Source: Acidobacteriota bacterium
Lineage (GTDB): Bacteria > Acidobacteriota > Polarisedimenticolia > JAPUIV01
Direction of reading: 5' to 3'
Length of the DNA: 15,139 nucleotides
Assembly: GCA_027296665.1 (NCBI GenBank)
Contig: JAPUIV010000202.1
Coordinates: 1 to 15,139 of the forward strand
The first letter of the stretch is position 1; every line of letters begins with the position of its first letter. Positions 13,496 to 15,139 of the stretch are shown here, one piece after another. The notes below the pieces were generated by a model that was not told the DNA's origin, searched no databases, and saw only the letters and a program-made list of their open reading frames with translations. A program made the translations under genes and the position numbers.

Positions 13496-14667
13496 CGCGC
13501 ATTCTCATGGTCGCGGGGGAATCCTCTGGTGATCGGTATGGAGCGCACCTGATCCGGGCTCTCCAGGACCGGACGGGAGATCTGACCTGTTTCGGGATCG
13601 GCGGCGAACAAATGGTTGCCGCCGGCTTTGAACCGTTGCATGATTCCCGCGATTTTTCGGTCGTGGGATTCGTGGAGATCCTTTCCCGCCTCCCAATGTT
13701 CTTCCGCGCCATGCGCGACCTTCGCCGGGCGGCGGAAGAGAGACGGCCCGACCTCGGAATCCTGATCGATTATCCCGGATTCAACTTGCGCCTGGCACCC
13801 CACCTGAAGGCGTTCGGGATCCCCATCCTGTACTTCGTCAGCCCGCAAGTCTGGGCCTGGCGCAAGGGAAGGATCCGGACCCTGGCCCGTTGTGTCGACA
13901 CCCTGGCGGTCATTCTTCCCTTTGAAGAGGAGATATACCGGGCCGAGGGGATGGAAGTGGAATTCGTCGGCCACCCCTTGATCGATCTCGCCGTGCCGAC
14001 CTGCTCCCGCCGGGAGGCGCGCGACCGGTTGGGCCTGCGGAAGGAGGCTCCGATCGTCGGGTTGCTCCCGGGCAGCCGTCCCGGCGAATGCCGGAGAATC
14101 CTCCCGGTGCTTCTCGAGGCCGGGAAGATTCTCCGTGAGAAGATTCCCGGTGTACAATTCCTCCTCCCCGTGGCCGAATCGTTGGATAGGCGAGTGGTGG
14201 AGGAGATGGTCCGGAAGAAGAACCTCCAGGTGACCCTGGTGGAGGGAGGCTATTATGACGCCCTCAATGCGTGCGACGTTGCCGCCATCGCTTCGGGGAC
14301 CGCGACCCTCGAGGCGGCTCTCCTGGGAATCCCCATGGTGATCGTGTACAGGGTGAATCCCTTGACCTACTGGCTCACCCGGCGCCTGGTGACGGTCGAC
14401 ATGGCGGGACTGGCGAACCTGGTCCTCGGGCGGCGGGTGGTGACCGAACTGATCCAGGGTGACTGCCGGCCCGGGGCGGTCGCCGAGGAGCTCCGGAGTT
14501 ATCTGGAAAATGCCGACCGGCGGAACCGGATCCGCGCCGATCTCGTCCGAGTCCGGCAACGTCTCGGCGAGGGAGGGAGTTTTCAAAAAACTGCCGCCCT
14601 GGCCATGGGTCTTCTATCCCGGAAGAGGCCGGTTGCCTCGCCGGCGGCAGCGGAGATGAAAAGATGA
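13492..14667 (+). CDS. lpxB: Lipid A disaccharide synthase LpxB
   Basis: A 391-residue GT19 enzyme (EC 2.4.1.182) of usual length. It condenses UDP-2,3-diacylglucosamine with lipid X to the beta-1,6-linked lipid A disaccharide at the inner face of the cytoplasmic membrane. Motifs are VAGESSGD (7-14), GIGGEQM (35-41), IDYPGFNLRLA (92-102), FVSPQVWAWRKGR (115-127), FVGHPL (158-163), LLPGSRPGE (191-199), ASGTATLEAAL (267-277) and VVTELIQ (316-322). The start is TTG 13492, supported by GGAGGGG (13478-13484); TTGA overlaps the stop of the read-through acyltransferase. The usual LPN of the late family motif reads GLANLVLG here, a mild change. The C-terminal tail (about 375-391) is Lys/Ala-rich and probably disordered. 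The stop overlaps yicC by ATGA, so the genes form one operon. Confidence 0.96.
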   Translation: MTRILMVAGESSGDRYGAHLIRALQDRTGDLTCFGIGGEQMVAAGFEPLHDSRDFSVVGFVEILSRLPMFFRAMRDLRRAAEERRPDLGILIDYPGFNLRLAPHLKAFGIPILYFVSPQVWAWRKGRIRTLARCVDTLAVILPFEEEIYRAEGMEVEFVGHPLIDLAVPTCSRREARDRLGLRKEAPIVGLLPGSRPGECRRILPVLLEAGKILREKIPGVQFLLPVAESLDRRVVEEMVRKKNLQVTLVEGGYYDALNACDVAAIASGTATLEAALLGIPMVIVYRVNPLTYWLTRRLVTVDMAGLANLVLGRRVVTELIQGDCRPGAVAEELRSYLENADRRNRIRADLVRVRQRLGEGGSFQKTAALAMGLLSRKRPVASPAAAEMKR

Positions 14668-15139
14668 TCCGAAGCATGACCGGGTTCGGCCAGGGTGAGG
14701 CGGGCCGGAACGGATTCCAGGTGAATATCGAGATCCGGAGCGTCAACCATCGGTACCGGGATCTCAAGATGCGGATACCGGCCGATCTCTCGCCCCTGGA
14801 AAATGAGATCCGGAAGAAGATCCATTCCAGAGTCCGGCGCGGCCGCCTTGAAATTTCGATTTTGATCGAGAGGAAAAAATCCCCTTCCTACCGGGTGGAG
14901 GTGAATCGCGGCTTGGTCACCCGGTACCTGCGAGCCGCCCGGCTCCTAAAAAAGGAGTTTCGCCTGGAGGGTGAGGTGACTCTCCAGTCTGTGATGCAGC
15001 TCGCTGGCGCCATCAAGGTCGAGGCCGACCGGAAATCGTTGGACGGACGGGAAGCAACCGTCGTGTACCGGGCCCTGGACTGCGCCCTGGACTCTCTTGA
15101 CCGGGTTCGGCAGGTTGAGGGAGCCCATCTGTGCAAGGA
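14664..15139 (+). CDS. yicC: YicC-family endoribonuclease, 3' end cut by the window
   Basis: ATG 14664 overlaps the lpxB stop (ATGA). The frame stays open for 158 codons to the window edge; full-length family members are about 290 residues, so roughly the N-terminal half is present. The hallmark start MIRSMTGFGQGE is followed by EIRSVNHRYRDLKMRIP, LENEIRKKIHSRVRRGRLEI and VEVNRGLVTRYL, all typical of the YicC N-terminal domain (PF03755). Related E. coli YicC and Bacillus YloC are endoribonucleases acting on RNA in the cytoplasm. No obvious ribosome-binding site precedes it beyond GGAGATGAAAAG (14652-14663), where GGAG lies at acceptable spacing. yicC is often followed by gmk and rpoZ; the window ends before this can be seen. 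Confidence 0.93.
   Translation, partial: MIRSMTGFGQGEAGRNGFQVNIEIRSVNHRYRDLKMRIPADLSPLENEIRKKIHSRVRRGRLEISILIERKKSPSYRVEVNRGLVTRYLRAARLLKKEFRLEGEVTLQSVMQLAGAIKVEADRKSLDGREATVVYRALDCALDSLDRVRQVEGAHLCK

Noticed and set aside
13189..14586. Long open frame on the minus strand opposite lpxB
   Set aside because: It lies fully antisense to a gene with strong lpxB motifs, has Pro/Gly/His/Arg-rich low-information sequence and no ribosome-binding site. GC-rich codon use explains it.

Overview
The window comes from the chromosome of a GC-rich (roughly 60% by eye) Gram-negative, lipid A-making bacterium. The evidence is lpxB, an outer-membrane beta-barrel protein and a Wza/Wzc-type export apparatus. I cannot place it in a phylum from sequence alone. 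It is an exopolysaccharide (or capsule) locus followed by a lipid A gene module. Every gene is on the + strand except one nucleotide-sugar gene. I see no tRNA, rRNA, CRISPR array or insertion sequence, and no non-coding gap longer than 300 bases; the longest is the AT-rich 6499-6630.

Region 1 (1-4487) is a tightly packed operon entered from outside the window. It holds a PglD-type sugar N-acetyltransferase (5' end missing), a DegT-family PLP sugar aminotransferase, a PglC/WcaJ-like phosphoglycosyl transferase, a membrane-attached family 2 glycosyltransferase that appears to start at an ATC codon, and a PF14907-type nucleotidyltransferase of unknown role. Region 2 (4582-6498) is a PglF/WbpM-type UDP-sugar 4,6-dehydratase with its own sigma70-like promoter. 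Dehydratase, aminotransferase and acetyltransferase together would make a UDP-2,4-diacetamido-trideoxyhexose such as UDP-bacillosamine, and the phosphoglycosyl transferase would load it on undecaprenyl phosphate as the priming sugar.

Region 3 (6567-11761) is the export machine: an outer-membrane beta-barrel protein, an OPX (Wza-like) protein with an AMIN-like N-terminus and no visible outer-membrane helix, a Wzc-type copolymerase/tyrosine kinase, and a small unknown exported protein. Promoter-like elements precede the barrel and OPX genes. The layout fits the composite OPX/beta-barrel translocon, where a separate barrel supplies the outer-membrane pore. No flippase or polymerase is in the window.

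Region 4 (11763-12737, minus strand) is a UDP-glucuronate decarboxylase making UDP-xylose. It diverges from region 5 (about 12825 to the end): a DUF374 acyltransferase broken by a frameshift at a run of nine A, then lpxB, then yicC cut by the window edge. The divergent intergenic segment carries back-to-back promoters whose -35 boxes form a perfect inverted repeat.

The most notable points are the AMIN-OPX plus barrel translocon, the A9 frameshift that appears to be the only thing separating the acyltransferase from a reading frame ending exactly on the lpxB start, and the apparent ATC start of the glycosyltransferase.
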